Below, in pieces: positions 40,110 through 51,204 of a stretch of DNA of 64,000 bases (positions are counted from its first letter, which is position 1; every line of letters begins with the position of its first letter). The notes under the pieces are model-generated. The model did no database searches and was not told the origin of the DNA. It was given only the letters and a program-made list of their open reading frames with translations. Origin of the DNA: Chrysomallon squamiferum (Eukaryota; Mollusca; Gastropoda; Neomphalida; Peltospiridae); NCBI GenBank assembly GCA_012295275.1, contig CM022665.1, positions 17,216,476 to 17,280,475 of the forward strand. The letters are read 5' to 3'. A program made the translations under genes and the position numbers.

Positions 40110-41520
40110 TTATTTGTCTTGGGAGAAGGGTGTTGCTACTCAAACTGTGGATAAATTAAAGATGATGATGATAAATTTTATTATTATTATTATTATTATT
40201 ATCGTCATCATTATTTTGTTCATTTCTTGTTAATTTATAGTTAATTATTACTATTATTGTTTACACAGTAAATTATCTGAAACAGTGATGGATGCCAGAT
40301 TAAAACGAGCGTTAATAAAAGAATAAAGTTTTAAAATCTCTCGTCTGGTAGCCGTACAGTGAGATAAGAAAAACATCTGCTCGTTCTGTTTCGTTAACAA
40401 ATCGTTTTATCCGAAACACAGCCAAATTTCTCCAACAAAATACTTCTTGGCATTCTTTTTAAGCAAAGCGCGAAATTTCAGTGACATTGCAGAAATGTTT
40501 AACTGCACGTTCTTCGAGCTTTCGGAAATGTTCGGCATGCAGCGATGAAAAATCGTTTGTACTCGGATCTTTCGTGAACTATGGGAACATGAACCTTATA
40601 ATTATATCGTACAGCTTTTCCGGTGATCGTCGGAAAGCTTACCTGGTGAAATTTCATCGGTGGATTTAGAATTTTTCATCATGTATAGCATTAGCAGAAA
40701 TTTTACATATGTCTGCTTTGTAAATTAAAGCTGCTGGATATAACTGAAATAGTTTATTAGAATTTTCAGAAATTATTAGGACACTGAGAGTCTGGACTTT
40801 AAGATTCAGGATATAATATTCGCGGAAGGACTGGCGCCAAGATTTCTAATTAAATTATGAACACTAAAGTAACAATTAAAAAGAACTAGATATTGAATTC
40901 TGATAGTTTTTATATTGAAAATATAATTTTAAAACCTAACATTTATTTATTTATTTATTTATTTATTCTAAATTAAGTAACACACACACACACACACACA
41001 CATTATTATTATTTATGTTATTGTTCTGTAGTTGTTATTAGGCATGCATTAATGTTGTTATTTATTAGTATTTTATTTCTTATATATAATATTTTATTTC
41101 GATCCTTCAGTAGTTAATATTTATTTTCAGAAAATTTAGACACAAACTAAGTGATTTTTTTTCTTTAATGATTGCAACCACGCGTAGCTTACGCTGACTT
41201 AATTTCGTCCTGCTGTTAATTTTTGAAGTAACGCTACAGAGTTATCGTTCCTAACAAGCCGCGTGGTAACGTTCATCGTTTACGTAACTTAACGCCTGCA
41301 ACGTGTGAAAACGTTACCTCACTCCGTCCAGGTAAGTCTGTGCGAGTCAGTAATGATCAGTGTTTAAAGAAGCTCAACGGAATGTTAATAAATGAATCAA
41401 GTACCTGTCAGTAGCGTTTACATCACGTTAATGACTGGATACGAACGCAGATGTGTACATACATAGATAGATACACGACCGTAGATACATTTTCATACCC
41501 TATAATTCATGCAGATGCAA

Positions 41521-41605
<85 letters not shown>

Positions 41606-43566
41606 GCAGCACCTAAAGTCCAAAACAATCCGGCACTGCACACATATACATACATAGTCAAGACAAGAGATGAAAATATTCAGATAAAAGTAAAATGCAT
41701 ACATGTATACCTGCCTGCCTACCTACCACATACATATATATATACCGAAAAACATACGTACATAAATATGCCAACACATACAAAAAAAAAAAAAAAAAAA
41801 CGTACATCGAAACACACAGATCTGACACATACACACCTACATGCTCACACGCACGCACACGCACATATATACACACATATGTGCATACAAAACATGCATG
41901 CATATATATAATTATACACACACACACATACATAGTCGTGCAAACATACGTGAATACATACATAATTACATACATGGATGCAGACATGCACACATACTGA
42001 GTTAAGAAAGTTTTAATGGATGAATTTAAAATATATGACCAATAATAATAATAATAATAATAAACCTCCCACGACATACTTCTTCTTTACTGTAATCATC
42101 TAGTATTTTATTTACCACAAGTTTTTTTTTTATTTCTAAGCTAATCGTTTCCAAGGCAACAGCTGTTTTATACTTACTTACATACGGCCAGGGTCGAGAA
42201 AAGTTTGAGTCTGTAGTTTATATCTACAGTACAAACGTATCGAGTTTAAATAACAACCGAGCTTTGATTAAAAACAGAACAGTTTTTTCAAACACGCCCG
42301 GTTCGTTGTTATAAAGGTAAATCCAACTAAGGTATATTACACAGATAACAATGATGATTACGATGAGTACCACGTATTCATGTAGGCTAGTACTACTACA
42401 GTGTCTTTCTTCATTTATTCCCTAATTTTTTCTTAATATTTTTACGTTGTTGGTGCGTCAATAAGTCAGTTAGTTCGGATAGCGTCTGAGAAGGGTGTTG
42501 GAAATTTGTTGATTGTTTTAATACGGAGAAACAGTTTGTAGATTAAGTTTCTAACAACACGAATACGTGGAATAACTGAATGCTTAACTACGTATAAACA
42601 AATTTTAATAACTGATCCTGAGAATGTTGAGAAATAACACGATTAAAGCATCGGGTAGAATTCATCTTACGAATAATTCCCCCCTTGGCAGCCATATAAT
42701 CACAGAAAAGAAGCTCGTACTCAGATTCTGTCCAACACCGATCTTTAGTTGTTGGACTGTTTGTTTATTTGTTGTTGCTGGTTTTTTTCTGTTGGGGGGT
42801 TGGTTTTTTTTTTTTTTTTTTTTGGTTTGTTTTTACTTTTTTATTTGTTGTTGTTTTTTTTTTTTTATTATTATTATGTTATATTATTATTATTGTAATG
42901 TATTGTATCTTTTAATTTCATTTCTATTCTTGGTCAGTGTAAAAACGACATTGCTGTACACTTATTTTAAACAGTCCATTAATACCTAGAGAGCTACTTT
43001 CACGGGAGGTAAGTTTAACCGAGTCCTTAAAAATTCAGGTCATAAGTTCATGGCATCCGAATTAGAAACAACGATCACTGACTCATAAACAAACATTTAC
43101 TGACAATCTGATTATCCACACATTTTTTTAATTTTGTTCCGCTGATGCGGTATTAGCCAAAGATGTAAGATAAATATTTAAAGAATAATATTAATGTGTA
43201 CATATTAGCAAGTTGAGAAGGAAACTGGATTATGAGTACTAAGTTTGCACATGGCACCAAATTGTAACGTATACAACGTTAATACAGTTTTATTAACCTG
43301 TTATACATACGAACCATAAATAAAGTGGGTATATTTCAGCGAAAATATTTTAAAATTATTTTTCCAAGGAATGAATTCACATATATGCCGATAATAGTAA
43401 TTAAATATTATTAACCAGATATCAGAATAAAATTAAATTTCAATTAATGCTGCTACTACTACTAATACATAGAAACATCATCATTCCTACCATAATTATA
43501 TTTATCATCATCATCGTCGTTGTCGTCATCATCATCATTTTTATTATTATTATTATTATATTATTA

Positions 43567-43626
<60 letters not shown>

Positions 43627-45002
43627 CACTATTGTCGTCATCGTGGATGTCACTATCATCATCATTAACTATCAATAAACTATTAATTACAGACAAATAT
43701 TTTAAACAGTTTATCAGAAATGCATCAACGGGCCACCAAGTCGAGACACCATAATTAAATAAAAGTCGAGATAGTCTCATTACAAATACGACAACCGTTT
43801 AATTAGTTTGCCTTTCTGGCAGCTGGTATTCTGCAACTTAAGCCTGACCGGTGCGCATACACAAGAAGGTGGATTTCAAATTCCACTGACAAACCGAACC
43901 GCTCGACTGCTGTTGCTACGCCGTGGTACCGAAGTGAGTCTATTTTAAGGATAATGTTTTTAAAAGTTTCGCTATTCATTTACTTCTGGTTTTATCAGCG
44001 CTGACCTGTGCTGTTTATCTCTGCAGGCGGCGAACATTCACGCCCGTAAACACGTCGGAATGACGATCTGAAGATTTAAACAGCTGTCGATGCAGAGTTT
44101 TCTACTTACTGTCTAAAATCACAGGAAATCTTCGAAAAAAAAGAATGTGATTTTTGATCGCAGATGTGTTTTTGAACATACATAAATATGCATGCATGCA
44201 TGCATACATACATACATAAATGCATGCATCCATGCATCCATGCATCCATACATCCATCCATCCATCCATCCATCCATCCATCCATCCATACATACATACA
44301 TACATACATACAAATGTATATTAATGGTTATTAAATAAAAATATCATAACATAACCTTTTTATATATTACTTTCTCCATTTAAGCGAAGGGGTCTTTCAT
44401 ATACATATGTCTTAGACAAGAATAAAACAGTACGTCCCATGACTTTTGAAAGCTGAAAAAAAATGTTACCACTGCTTTTTCCCAGTTTTGCAGCTTGTGA
44501 TATTATAATATTATCATGTCCTATTTTGTTTTTCGGTTTCAATACTTTTTTATATTATAAATGTCTAAATCACAAAATTGACCTAGCGCCGAGAAGAATC
44601 GATCCTGCAGTCCTCACTTTATAGAGATCATGCTTATTCGTTTAATTCACTACACAGCTGTACGTTTGTTATAAAATATATTTAGGAGAACACCATGTAG
44701 GTTGTATATTATCATTATTATTATATTTATTGCTCGGTGTCGTCGTTGTTTCTATTTTTCTCTTCAATCCTTTTTTATTATTATTATTATTATTATTTTT
44801 TTTTTTTTTTTTTTACGTTTTAATACGGTCCTATTTCCGATCAGCAGTTAGTCTTAATAAGGTCAAGGTGAAAAGAGATTTCTATCGTTTATTTTACAAC
44901 GTATTTGAGTAACTGAACGTTTTACAAATTATATCTTACAAACATCCTGGATTACTTTTTTTTATTATTTTTCAAATAATAATAATAATAATAATAATAA
45001 TA

Positions 45003-45035
<33 letters not shown>

Positions 45036-45154
45036 GTTGTTGTTTTATAGCAATGACTTCATAAACTGTAAGTCTTTGGCTTCTCGGAAAATATTCGACA
45101 TACACTACAGCTGCAGACTTGTTAGATTTGATGGATCAGTTCATCAGTTTATTA

Positions 45155-45211
<57 letters not shown>

Positions 45212-45418
45212 TGGTGTGTATGACAATCTGGTCCACATTCATAAATATGCAGGCAAAAATGCAAATATAATAGTAGTAGTAGTAGTTGTAGTAGCAGCAG
45301 CAGTAGAACTAATAATTTTTATTTCTCTTTAAGCTGACTTGCAGACGTCGACCAGAAAACTTATTTTTCTTTTACTTCAAGTGAAGCTGAACTTGCACAG
45401 TCTGTACAATAACAGCCA

Positions 45419-45457
<39 letters not shown>

Positions 45458-46149
45458 TCGTGTTTCCAAATATAACGGTTTTCATCCACGGTTTATGACG
45501 TGCATTTAAAAGTATGACAAGACTGTATAGTTTTCATAAATTATAGATTTTAAAACAGACATATATAATGTGTATATGAAGGAGTAGTGCGTGTGTTTGT
45601 CAGTGCGTATGTATTTCGTTGTATATAGTTCACAAACATTTATTTCATCTCGGGGTAGATTTAATAATATTATTATGTATTTTGATATTTATTTCTAAGC
45701 TAATTATATAGAAGTTCAATAACCATATAAAAATGGTAATAAATTATTATTTTTATAGTAAAAGATTTTATCAAAATTATAGATTATTTATATATTAGAC
45801 TTTATTCAGTAAACTATATAAAATTATATAACTTTAAAATAGTATCTAGTAATTAACTGAATGAAACTAATGGTTTGCTTTCTGTTATTAACTTCATTAA
45901 TTCATTCTAAAACCGTTTTAACGCATCTACATGCCATATTATTTTAAAACGTAGAAATGTCTGTACAAAACATTAATTTGTTTAGTGAAAGACGAGTAAT
46001 TGCGGTTACGATAAGCTTTATTATAAGTTCATTTTTATATCTGTTAGGGTTTTAATAAAATTTGTATTTTAAACATAAACTTAATTTTCACTTACTTTCA
46101 TTTGAGTATCTCTGCCGTATCCGGCCTTGAACGCTCTTAGTCCGGACAT
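27681..46149 (-). CDS. Transgelin/Mp20-like calponin-family protein, four coding exons with alternative first exons
   Basis: This is a small actin-binding muscle/cytoskeletal protein. The shared exons, in transcription order, are 31884-31730, 30300-30066 and 27869-27681 (stop included). They are joined to either first exon 46149-46096 or 36414-36319. The predicted proteins are 210 and 224 residues, close to transgelin length. The CH domain spans about residues 20-148 of the short form ([62 protein letters not shown]). The C-terminal calponin-like repeat is at about 184-208 ([19 protein letters not shown]). Phases agree (0, 2, 0) and all junctions are GT/AG. An oddity is RWWPRK just before the repeat, where relatives usually have a G-P-rich segment. 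It is transcribed divergently from ORC3. The exact orthologue among transgelin, Mp20 and calponin-like genes is not decidable here. Confidence 0.9.
29840..30025 (-). repeat. Short tandem repeat just inside intron 3 of the transgelin-like gene
   Basis: Units of about 25-30 bp, CACAAACTGACGCATTCTC with variants, recur about six times, ending about 40 bp from the exon 3 donor (30065). I see no exon-derived sequence in the unit. Confidence 0.5.
30435..30755. mobile_element. Pogo/Tigger-like MITE in intron 2 of the transgelin-like gene
   Basis: Inverted arms of about 50 bp run from CAGGTACCGGATCAATTACC at the left to the reverse complement of CAGATACCAGACCAATTACC at the right, with CCGG-rich subterminal motifs (ATTCCGG). 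Tips starting CAG next to a left-hand TA fit pogo-type elements; the right flank is AA, so the TA duplication is imperfect. The 320-bp body is more GC-rich than the intron (includes CGCGCGCG) and has no transposase frame. Confidence 0.7.
30805..30960 (+). mobile_element. tRNA-derived SINE fragment (molluscan type)
   Basis: A degenerate Pol III B-box-like sequence (AAGTTCGATTGCAG) is followed by a SINE body with ATTGGTCTATTTCCCGTCTC, a TGATCC...TTTATGAAAGGCC block and an AAGGGAAGATGTATTTAGA block. From memory these correspond to a SINE common in gastropod and bivalve genomes. The 3' part and tail are missing, and no target duplications were found. Confidence 0.6.
31378..31740 (-). repeat. About 45-bp tandem repeat containing the exon 2 splice donor
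   Basis: About eight divergent units on the plus strand follow the pattern AAATCTTTATCTATACGTTA / CAAACAAAACCTACTTGCAAAGTAG. The last unit overlaps the end of the transgelin-like exon 2 (31730) and its donor. Read on the minus strand, units carry a CTACTTTGCAA-GTAGG core, which copies the exon end CTACTGTGCAA plus donor GTAGG. Confidence 0.7.
32402..32441 (+). repeat. (TAA)n microsatellite
   Basis: About 40 bp, in intron 1 of the transgelin-like gene. Confidence 0.9.
33579..33709 (+). repeat. (CATA)n microsatellite
   Basis: About 130 bp of CATA interrupted by TA. Confidence 0.92.
34804..34834 (+). repeat. (CA)n microsatellite
   Basis: About 30 bp of CA followed by AG-rich bases. Confidence 0.85.
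36319..36414 (-). CDS. Alternative first coding exon 1a of the transgelin-like gene
   Basis: The exon encodes 32 residues beginning [18 protein letters not shown] and ending [14 protein letters not shown], followed by donor GTAACC in phase 0, compatible with the CH-domain exon 4.4 kb downstream. The frame stays open upstream through an in-frame MDTLVCKG and further to position 36483. The true start could therefore be earlier, or that stretch could be 5' UTR. I chose the ATG preceded by GGA because the tail then resembles exon 1b. A TATA-like TATAAAAT lies about 100 bp upstream, consistent with a separate promoter. Confidence 0.78.
36514..36521 (-). promoter_or_regulatory. TATA-like box upstream of exon 1a
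   Basis: The minus strand reads TATAAAAT within GATATAAAATC, 93-107 bp upstream of the exon 1a ATG. A start about 30 bp downstream would be near 36490 and leave a 5' UTR of about 75 bp. A short upstream ATG (CCATGG, around 36497) opens a small uORF. Confidence 0.4.
36733..36877 (+). repeat. Compound (TTTAA)n(TTTA)n microsatellite
   Basis: A (TTTAA) block changes into a (TTTA) block; together about 145 bp, 250 bp upstream of the exon 1a TATA-like box. Confidence 0.92.
38325..38575 (+). repeat. 107-bp tandem repeat, about 2.3 copies
   Basis: Units begin GCCAAAACTACGGTAG at 38325, 38431 and 38538 and include AAATCAGTTCTGTCC and a TTAGCRAGRA block. It lies about 50 bp from the candidate donor at 38624. 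Confidence 0.65.
38624..38674 (-). CDS. Possible short first coding exon of an unidentified minus-strand transcript
   Basis: A 51-base segment has a good acceptor (pyrimidine-rich tract then CTACAG) and a donor (GTATGTC). It contains ATG followed by a frame reading [16 protein letters not shown], ending in phase 2. It lies between the two transgelin-like first exons, but its phase does not fit the next exon of that gene (phase 0), so it is not a simple third alternative start. It may be a non-coding exon, part of another gene, or chance. Confidence 0.25.
39153..39212 (+). repeat. (TAA)n microsatellite
   Basis: About 60 bp of TAA. Confidence 0.9.
40006..40104 (+). repeat. (CT)n(TA)n(GA)n compound, self-complementary
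   Basis: CT repeats, then TATA, then a long GA tract (about 40041-40104). The CT and GA arms can pair. Confidence 0.85.
41525..41602 (+). repeat. (GA)n microsatellite
   Basis: About 78 bp of pure GA. Confidence 0.95.
43539..43624 (+). repeat. (TTA)n microsatellite
   Basis: About 85 bp of TTA with few interruptions, preceded by TCA/TCG variants. Confidence 0.9.
44183..44311 (+). repeat. Compound CATA/CATG/CATC tetranucleotide array
   Basis: The array passes from CATG/CATA to CATC (about 44240-44290) and back to CATA. Confidence 0.9.
44977..45036 (+). repeat. (AAT)n(ATT)n perfect inverted microsatellite
   Basis: An AAT array is followed immediately by an ATT array of similar length, making a near-perfect palindrome of about 60 bp. 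Confidence 0.9.
45156..45209 (+). repeat. (GT)n microsatellite
   Basis: About 53 bp of GT. Confidence 0.92.
46096..46149 (-). CDS. Alternative first coding exon 1b of the transgelin-like gene
   Basis: This exon encodes 18 residues, [18 protein letters not shown], ending in a consensus donor (GTAAGTG) in phase 0. That matches the phase of the CH-domain exon at 31884. The last 14 residues align with the tail of exon 1a ([14 protein letters not shown]), which identifies it as a paralogous first exon of the same gene. The intron to exon 2 would be 14.2 kb. The start was chosen as the only ATG in the frame that continues into the CH domain. A longer overlapping reading frame in this stretch is out of frame with that join. 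A CCAAT box, a CRE-like site and an AT-rich TATA-like site lie 130-170 bp upstream. Confidence 0.8.
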
Positions 46150-46279
46150 TTTTACCAATCCAACTTTTGAACCTGCCCTTAGAAAACGGTGGAAAGTCTG
46201 CTTCCAGGTTCCTACTGTTAGATAAACTTAAAAGATTGCCCGTATCGGGTTTCCAGCTCGCGCCATTCGCGTGCACTAA

Positions 46280-46317
46280 TTTAAATATCATGTGACGTCT
46301 TCAAATATTTCCATTGG
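46280..46317 (-). promoter_or_regulatory. Putative promoter of exon 1b: CCAAT, CRE-like, TATA-like
   Basis: Read on the minus strand, AGCCAATGG (CCAAT box, around 46311-46319) is followed by GACGTCA (CRE-like core, around 46293-46299) and then TATTTAAA (46287-46280). The expected start would be about 30 bp further on, near 46250, giving a 5' UTR of roughly 100 bp before the ATG at 46149. The order and spacing resemble a standard RNA polymerase II promoter. No transcript evidence is available. Confidence 0.45.
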
Positions 46318-47392
46318 CTGTTTAGTGATTCACCGGTCTTGAAGCTAGATTGTCTGTGTACGGCTAAAGCCATCGCCAAGTTTGGTCAGCCTTAGTACGA
46401 GTGATTTCTTAAACGAGAACATTCTTTTGTGCAAGATTTTTAGCACAAACAATTTGAGAAAAGTGCGGTTTTCAATTATGTATATATAACTACTAGCAAG
46501 CTATTTTGAGAATGAACTCAGCAAAATTGGAACTACCTTTCACAAGTGTTTTATTATCAAGCCTGCTTATAAAAATATTGTTTTTCTAAAATTTCTTTTG
46601 TAAGTAAAAACTTCAGATTCAAATTCACTGTTTGGTCATTTGTAAACTGACATAATTTCAGAAGAGAAAATACTCGTTTGTGGTTAAAACAGCTGTTACA
46701 AACTTGGCCAAATTATAGTCCACTCTTTCAGTTTGTTTCGTTGCCACTTGTTTCAGAAATTGTTTATCATTTTTCTTTGACGTCATCATGCCAAACCTAA
46801 AAGATATAGTGTGCAATTTAGTCGAGAAATGTATGGTTTTGTTGATAAGTGTTAAGCATGTTTAATATTAGAAAATAATTGTGATTAAAAGTTTGCAACA
46901 AAGAAAACAATGTCTGACGAAGAAAAATAGTAATTCATATTTAACCTCTCTATACATACATACATACATACATATATACATACAAACATACATACTACAT
47001 ATATATACATTTTTGTGCATTTTTCAAAATTAAAACAAAAACATTTGTCAAACGAATTTTTATACAAGATTTTTACATACAAATATAATGAAGTATTCGC
47101 TGTTTTGATCTCATTCAAATAAGACAGACATATCTCCGCCTTTTTCGTATCTTGAGCACATAAGTTAGAAATTATTGTACATATTTTATAAATTCATAGA
47201 AGCTGTATTTTATATAATGTAGTTATGTGCATACAGGAGTAGGCTGAAGCTACAGGTTGAACTCTAGGTCGTGGGATCAAGCCTCAAAGTTTATGGTAAG
47301 AGACATAGCTACTGTATAGCCTTCATTGGCATTCTCAAAAACAAACACAAATAGAAACATACACACATCCGTACATGCATACATGCATACAA

Positions 47393-47394
<2 letters not shown>

Positions 47395-47439
<45 letters not shown>
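47395..47439 (+). repeat. (CA)n microsatellite
   Basis: About 44 bp of CA in a wider ACATACA-rich region (47350-47530). Confidence 0.92.
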
Positions 47440-47441
<2 letters not shown>

Positions 47442-48281
47442 TACAATATATACAAACATACATTTATACTTACATACATGCAGATAAATATGCATACATA
47501 CATGCATTTGCACACAAACATACACAATCAATGATTAGATGTTTTGAAATAATAAATATAAATAAAAATTGTCTGTTGCCAATGAAAGTAATTATTTATA
47601 CTTGATTTACATCTATTTCCACGGTGTGAAGAAAACAATAAATTATTTTAGCAGATGGTACGAACGTCAAATATCTCAGATAATCTAAGACTTTCCGGAA
47701 TTTTAGAATATTATTGCAAATTTATTCATTTCAACCTATATCGTAATCTATTCGTTACATGTTGCGCTTAAACTTATTTTTTTCTTTATTTTAGTATATT
47801 TATTATTATTATTATTATTATTTCACATCACCTTGTGATTTACATACGTTTGTATTTATACATAGCATTAATAACGTTTTTTATTTAGTATTATAAAAGT
47901 TACAAAATATTATTATTACTTTTTATGTTTTTTTACCATTTGAAATTCTAAAGGAACACTTTGCGCAAAATAACCATAATGTTGTTTTACATATATATTA
48001 CTTTAACACACCACAGGTATAAAGTATCCCAAAAAACAAAAGATAAAGCAAAAAATTCATTTCCTTGAAGATATTCACAATTTTTTTCTCCCTATTATCA
48101 CTATGACAACACAAGTAAAACATATTCAAAGCTTTGAATGTTTTAGATAATGCTGCCGTGCTGAGTTCACGATCTTGAAAACTTGGCATTCCACCATTGT
48201 AACTTTTCTGGAAACTGTAAAATCTCTGTTGTCAGCATTACTATATTTAAAGATAGTGAACACGCAAGAAAGAGAAAAACT

Positions 48282-48740
48282 GTTTTACCAACACACAAGC
48301 CTTAACGTAGCTTTTAGCAAAGTATTTTGTCATAATAAAAACTGTGAAGAAAAATATATGATTTAATGTATGATGAAGGTTAGTTGATGATAAAATAAAA
48401 TCTACCGTTTTACTGACCGGTTTTGTTGTAATAATAAATGTAAAGAAAGATAATTTTATAATGATTCAACAGAAGGTAACCTGATGATGAAATAAAAACA
48501 ACGTTTTACTGATACACAAACTTAATGTAGGTTATTTTAACAAAATATTTTGTCACAGTAATATATATAAAGAAAGATACTTTTATATGATTTGAAAGAC
48601 GGTATATGGATAATGAAATAATAAGTATGTTTTACTGACGGACAAACGTAGGTTGTTTTAACAATATATTTTGTCATAATAATAAATGTACAGAAAGACA
48701 TATGATTTAACAGAATGTGGTGATGATCGTCATGATTATA
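48282..48740 (+). repeat. About 125-bp tandem repeat, four copies
   Basis: Units start GTTTTACTGA at about 48282, 48407, 48503 and 48629 and share TTTTAACAAAATATTTTGTC, a TAATAAATGT...AAGA block and a GATGATGAAATAA block. The second unit has an internal deletion. It lies directly upstream of the pyrimidine minisatellite. Confidence 0.65.
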
Positions 48741-48809
48741 AGGATGAATACCATGTTTATAACAGCAACAATAAAAAAAAAAACCAACAAGTCTAATTAC
48801 TGCCACATG

Positions 48810-50870
48810 TTTCTTTCTGCCTTGTCTTATTGTTCTTTCTTCTTACTCGACATTCTTTTTTTTTCCTTTTTCTTCTGTCTTCATATTCTTAATTCTTCTT
48901 TCTTCTTACTTTTCTCTCTTCTTTTTCTTCTGTCTTCATATTCTTAATTCTTCTTTCTTCTTACTCTTCTCTCTTCTTTTTCTTCTGTCTTCATATTCTT
49001 AATTCTTCTTTCTTCTTACTCTTCTCTCTTCTTTCTTCTGTCTTCATTTTCTTAATTCTTCTTTCTTCTTACTCTTTTTCTTCTTTTTTTCTTCTGTCAT
49101 TTTTCATTCTTCTTTTTCTTAATTCTTCTTTCATATTCTTAATTCTTCTTTCTTCTTCTTCTTCTCTCTTCTTTCTTCTTGTCTTCATTTTCTTAATTCT
49201 TCTTTCTTCTTTTTCTTCTGTCTTCATTTTTCTTAATTCTTCTTTCTTCTTTCTTCTCTTCTTTCTTCTTTCTTTCATATTCTTAATTCTTCTTTCTTCT
49301 TTTCTTCTTTCTTTCTCTTCTTTCTTCTTCTGTCATTCTTTTTCTTAATTCTTCTTTTTCTTCTTTCTTCTTCTTTTCTTTCTTCTTCTGTCTTCATTTT
49401 CTTAATTCTTCTTTTTTTTTCTTTTCTTCTGTCTTCTGTCTTCATTTTCTTAATTCTTCTTTTCTTCTTTCTTCTCTTCTTCTGTCTTCATATTCTTAAT
49501 TCTTCTTTCTTCTCTTCTCTCTTCTTTCTTTTCTTCTTTCTTCTTTTCTTCTTTCTTAATTCTTCTTTCTTCTTTTCTTTCTTCTGTCTTCTTATTCTTA
49601 ATTCTTCTTTTCTTCTTTCTTTTTCTTCTGTCTTCATATTCTTAATTCTTCTTTCTTCTTCTTCTCTTCTTCTTTCTTCTTCTGTCTTCATTTTCTTAAT
49701 TCTTCTTTCTTCTTCTTTTTCTTCTCTTCTTCATTTTCTTAATTCTTCTTTCTTCTTTTCTTCTTCTTCTTTTCTTTCTTTTCTTTCTTTTTTTCTTAAT
49801 TCTTCTTTCTTCTTCTCTTCTTTCTTCTTTTCTTCTGTCTTCTTCTTCTCTTCTTTCTTCTTCTGTCTTCTTATTCTTAATTCTTCTTTCTTCTTTTCTC
49901 TTTTTCTTTCTTCTTTCTTCTTCTTCTTTCTTTTTTCTTCTTCATATTCTTCTTCTCTTCTTCTTCTCTCTTCTTCTTAATTCTTCTTTCTTCTTTTTCT
50001 TCTTCTGTCTCTTCTTTTTCTTCTGTCTTCATATTCTTAATTCTTCTTTTTCTTCTTTCTTCTTCTTCTTCTTCTTCTTCTGTCTTCATATTCTTAATTC
50101 TTCTTTCTTCTTAATTCTTCTTTCTTCTTTCTCTTCTTCTTCTGTCTTCATATTCTTAATTCTTCTTTCTTCTTCTCTTCTCTCTTCTGTCTTCATATTC
50201 TTAATTCTTCTTTCTTCTTCTCTTCTTTCTTCTGTCTTCATATTCTTAATTCTTCTTTCTTCTTACTCTTCTCTCTTCTGTCTTCATATTCTTAATTCTT
50301 CTTCTTTCTTCTTCTCTTCTCTCTTCTGTCTTCATATTCTTAATTCTTCTTTTTCTTCTTACTCTTCTTTCTTCTTCTGTCATATTCTTCTTCTTTCTTC
50401 TTTCTTCTTTGTCTTCATTTTCTTTCTTCTTTTTCTTTTTCTTCTCTTCATATTCTTAATTCTTCTTTCTTCTTCTTTCTTCTTACTTTCTTCTCTTCTT
50501 CTTTTTCTTCTGTCTCTTCATTTTCTTAATCCTTCTTTCTTTCTTCTTTCTCTTTCTCTTCTTTTTTCTTCTGTCTTCATTCTTCTTTCTTAATTCTTCT
50601 TTCTTCTTTATTCTTAATTCTTCTTTCTTCTTACTCTTCTCTCTTCTTTTTCTTCTGTCTTCATTTTCTTAATTCTTCTTTCTTCTTACTCTTCTCTCTT
50701 CTTTTTTTTGTTTCTTCTTTTCTTCTGCCTTCTCTTCTAATTCTTCTTCTTCTTTTCTTCTCTCTTCTTTCTTCTTCTTCATATTCTTAATTCTTCTTTT
50801 TTCTTCTGTCTTCATTTTCTTAATTCTTCTTTCTTCTTTTTCTTTCTTGTTCGTCTTCTTCTTCTTTTTT
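48810..50870 (+). repeat. Two-kilobase pyrimidine minisatellite between the two genes
   Basis: A very long, almost pure C/T tract is built from imperfect units of about 45-60 bp with the pattern TTCTTCTGTCTTCATATTC, TTAATTCTTCTTTCTTC, TTACTCTTCTCTCTTC, repeated roughly 40 times with length variation. The complementary strand is GAA-rich. Frames through it (EERRKK-type peptides) are repeat artefacts. It ends about 1 kb before the ORC3 ATG and grades into a 130-bp unique flank that recurs in ORC3 intron 5. Confidence 0.9.
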
Positions 50871-51204
50871 TTTTCTTTTTTTTCTTGTTCTTCTCTCTGG
50901 TATCTTCTTATTATTCGTTCTTTAATTTCATTTTATTTTTTATTTTATTTATTTATTATTCTTTATCTTTTTTATTTTTTATTTTTCTGTCTTCTTTCTT
51001 CTTTTTCTTCAATCTTCTTTCTTCTTATTCTTTCTTTTTTCCTTTTTGTTCTTCTGTCTGCTGTCTTCTTATTTTTCCTTCTTCATTATCCTTATTCTTC
51101 TCTCTTTTTATTTAAAAATCTTCAATCTATTTATTGTTTTCTTCATATTCCTTATTTTTCTTATACTTCTGTCGTCTCTCTTCTTATTCGTCAGTCTGCC
51201 TTAT

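Larger units (their letters stand above)
39400..46080. other. Intron 1b of the transgelin-like gene, upper part
   Basis: Long first intron of the 1b transcript, dense in microsatellites. It also holds a CpG-rich non-repetitive stretch at about 41170-41345 ending in a perfect plus-strand donor-like CAG-GTAAGT, and another unique block at 43800-44110. Neither contains a recognisable coding frame. Confidence 0.4.

Noticed and set aside
41177-41345. CpG-containing block ending in CAG-GTAAGT as a plus-strand first exon
   Set aside because: The donor is perfect, but no coding frame, TATA or downstream partner exon was found. Noted in the intron description only.
46088-46291. 67-codon minus-strand frame overlapping exon 1b
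   Set aside because: It is in a different frame from the splice-compatible MSGLRAF exon and runs through promoter and UTR sequence, so it is a shadow frame.
49069-50089. Lys/Glu/Arg-rich frames through the pyrimidine array
   Set aside because: They are direct translations of GAA-rich minisatellite units, with no initiation context or conservation signal.
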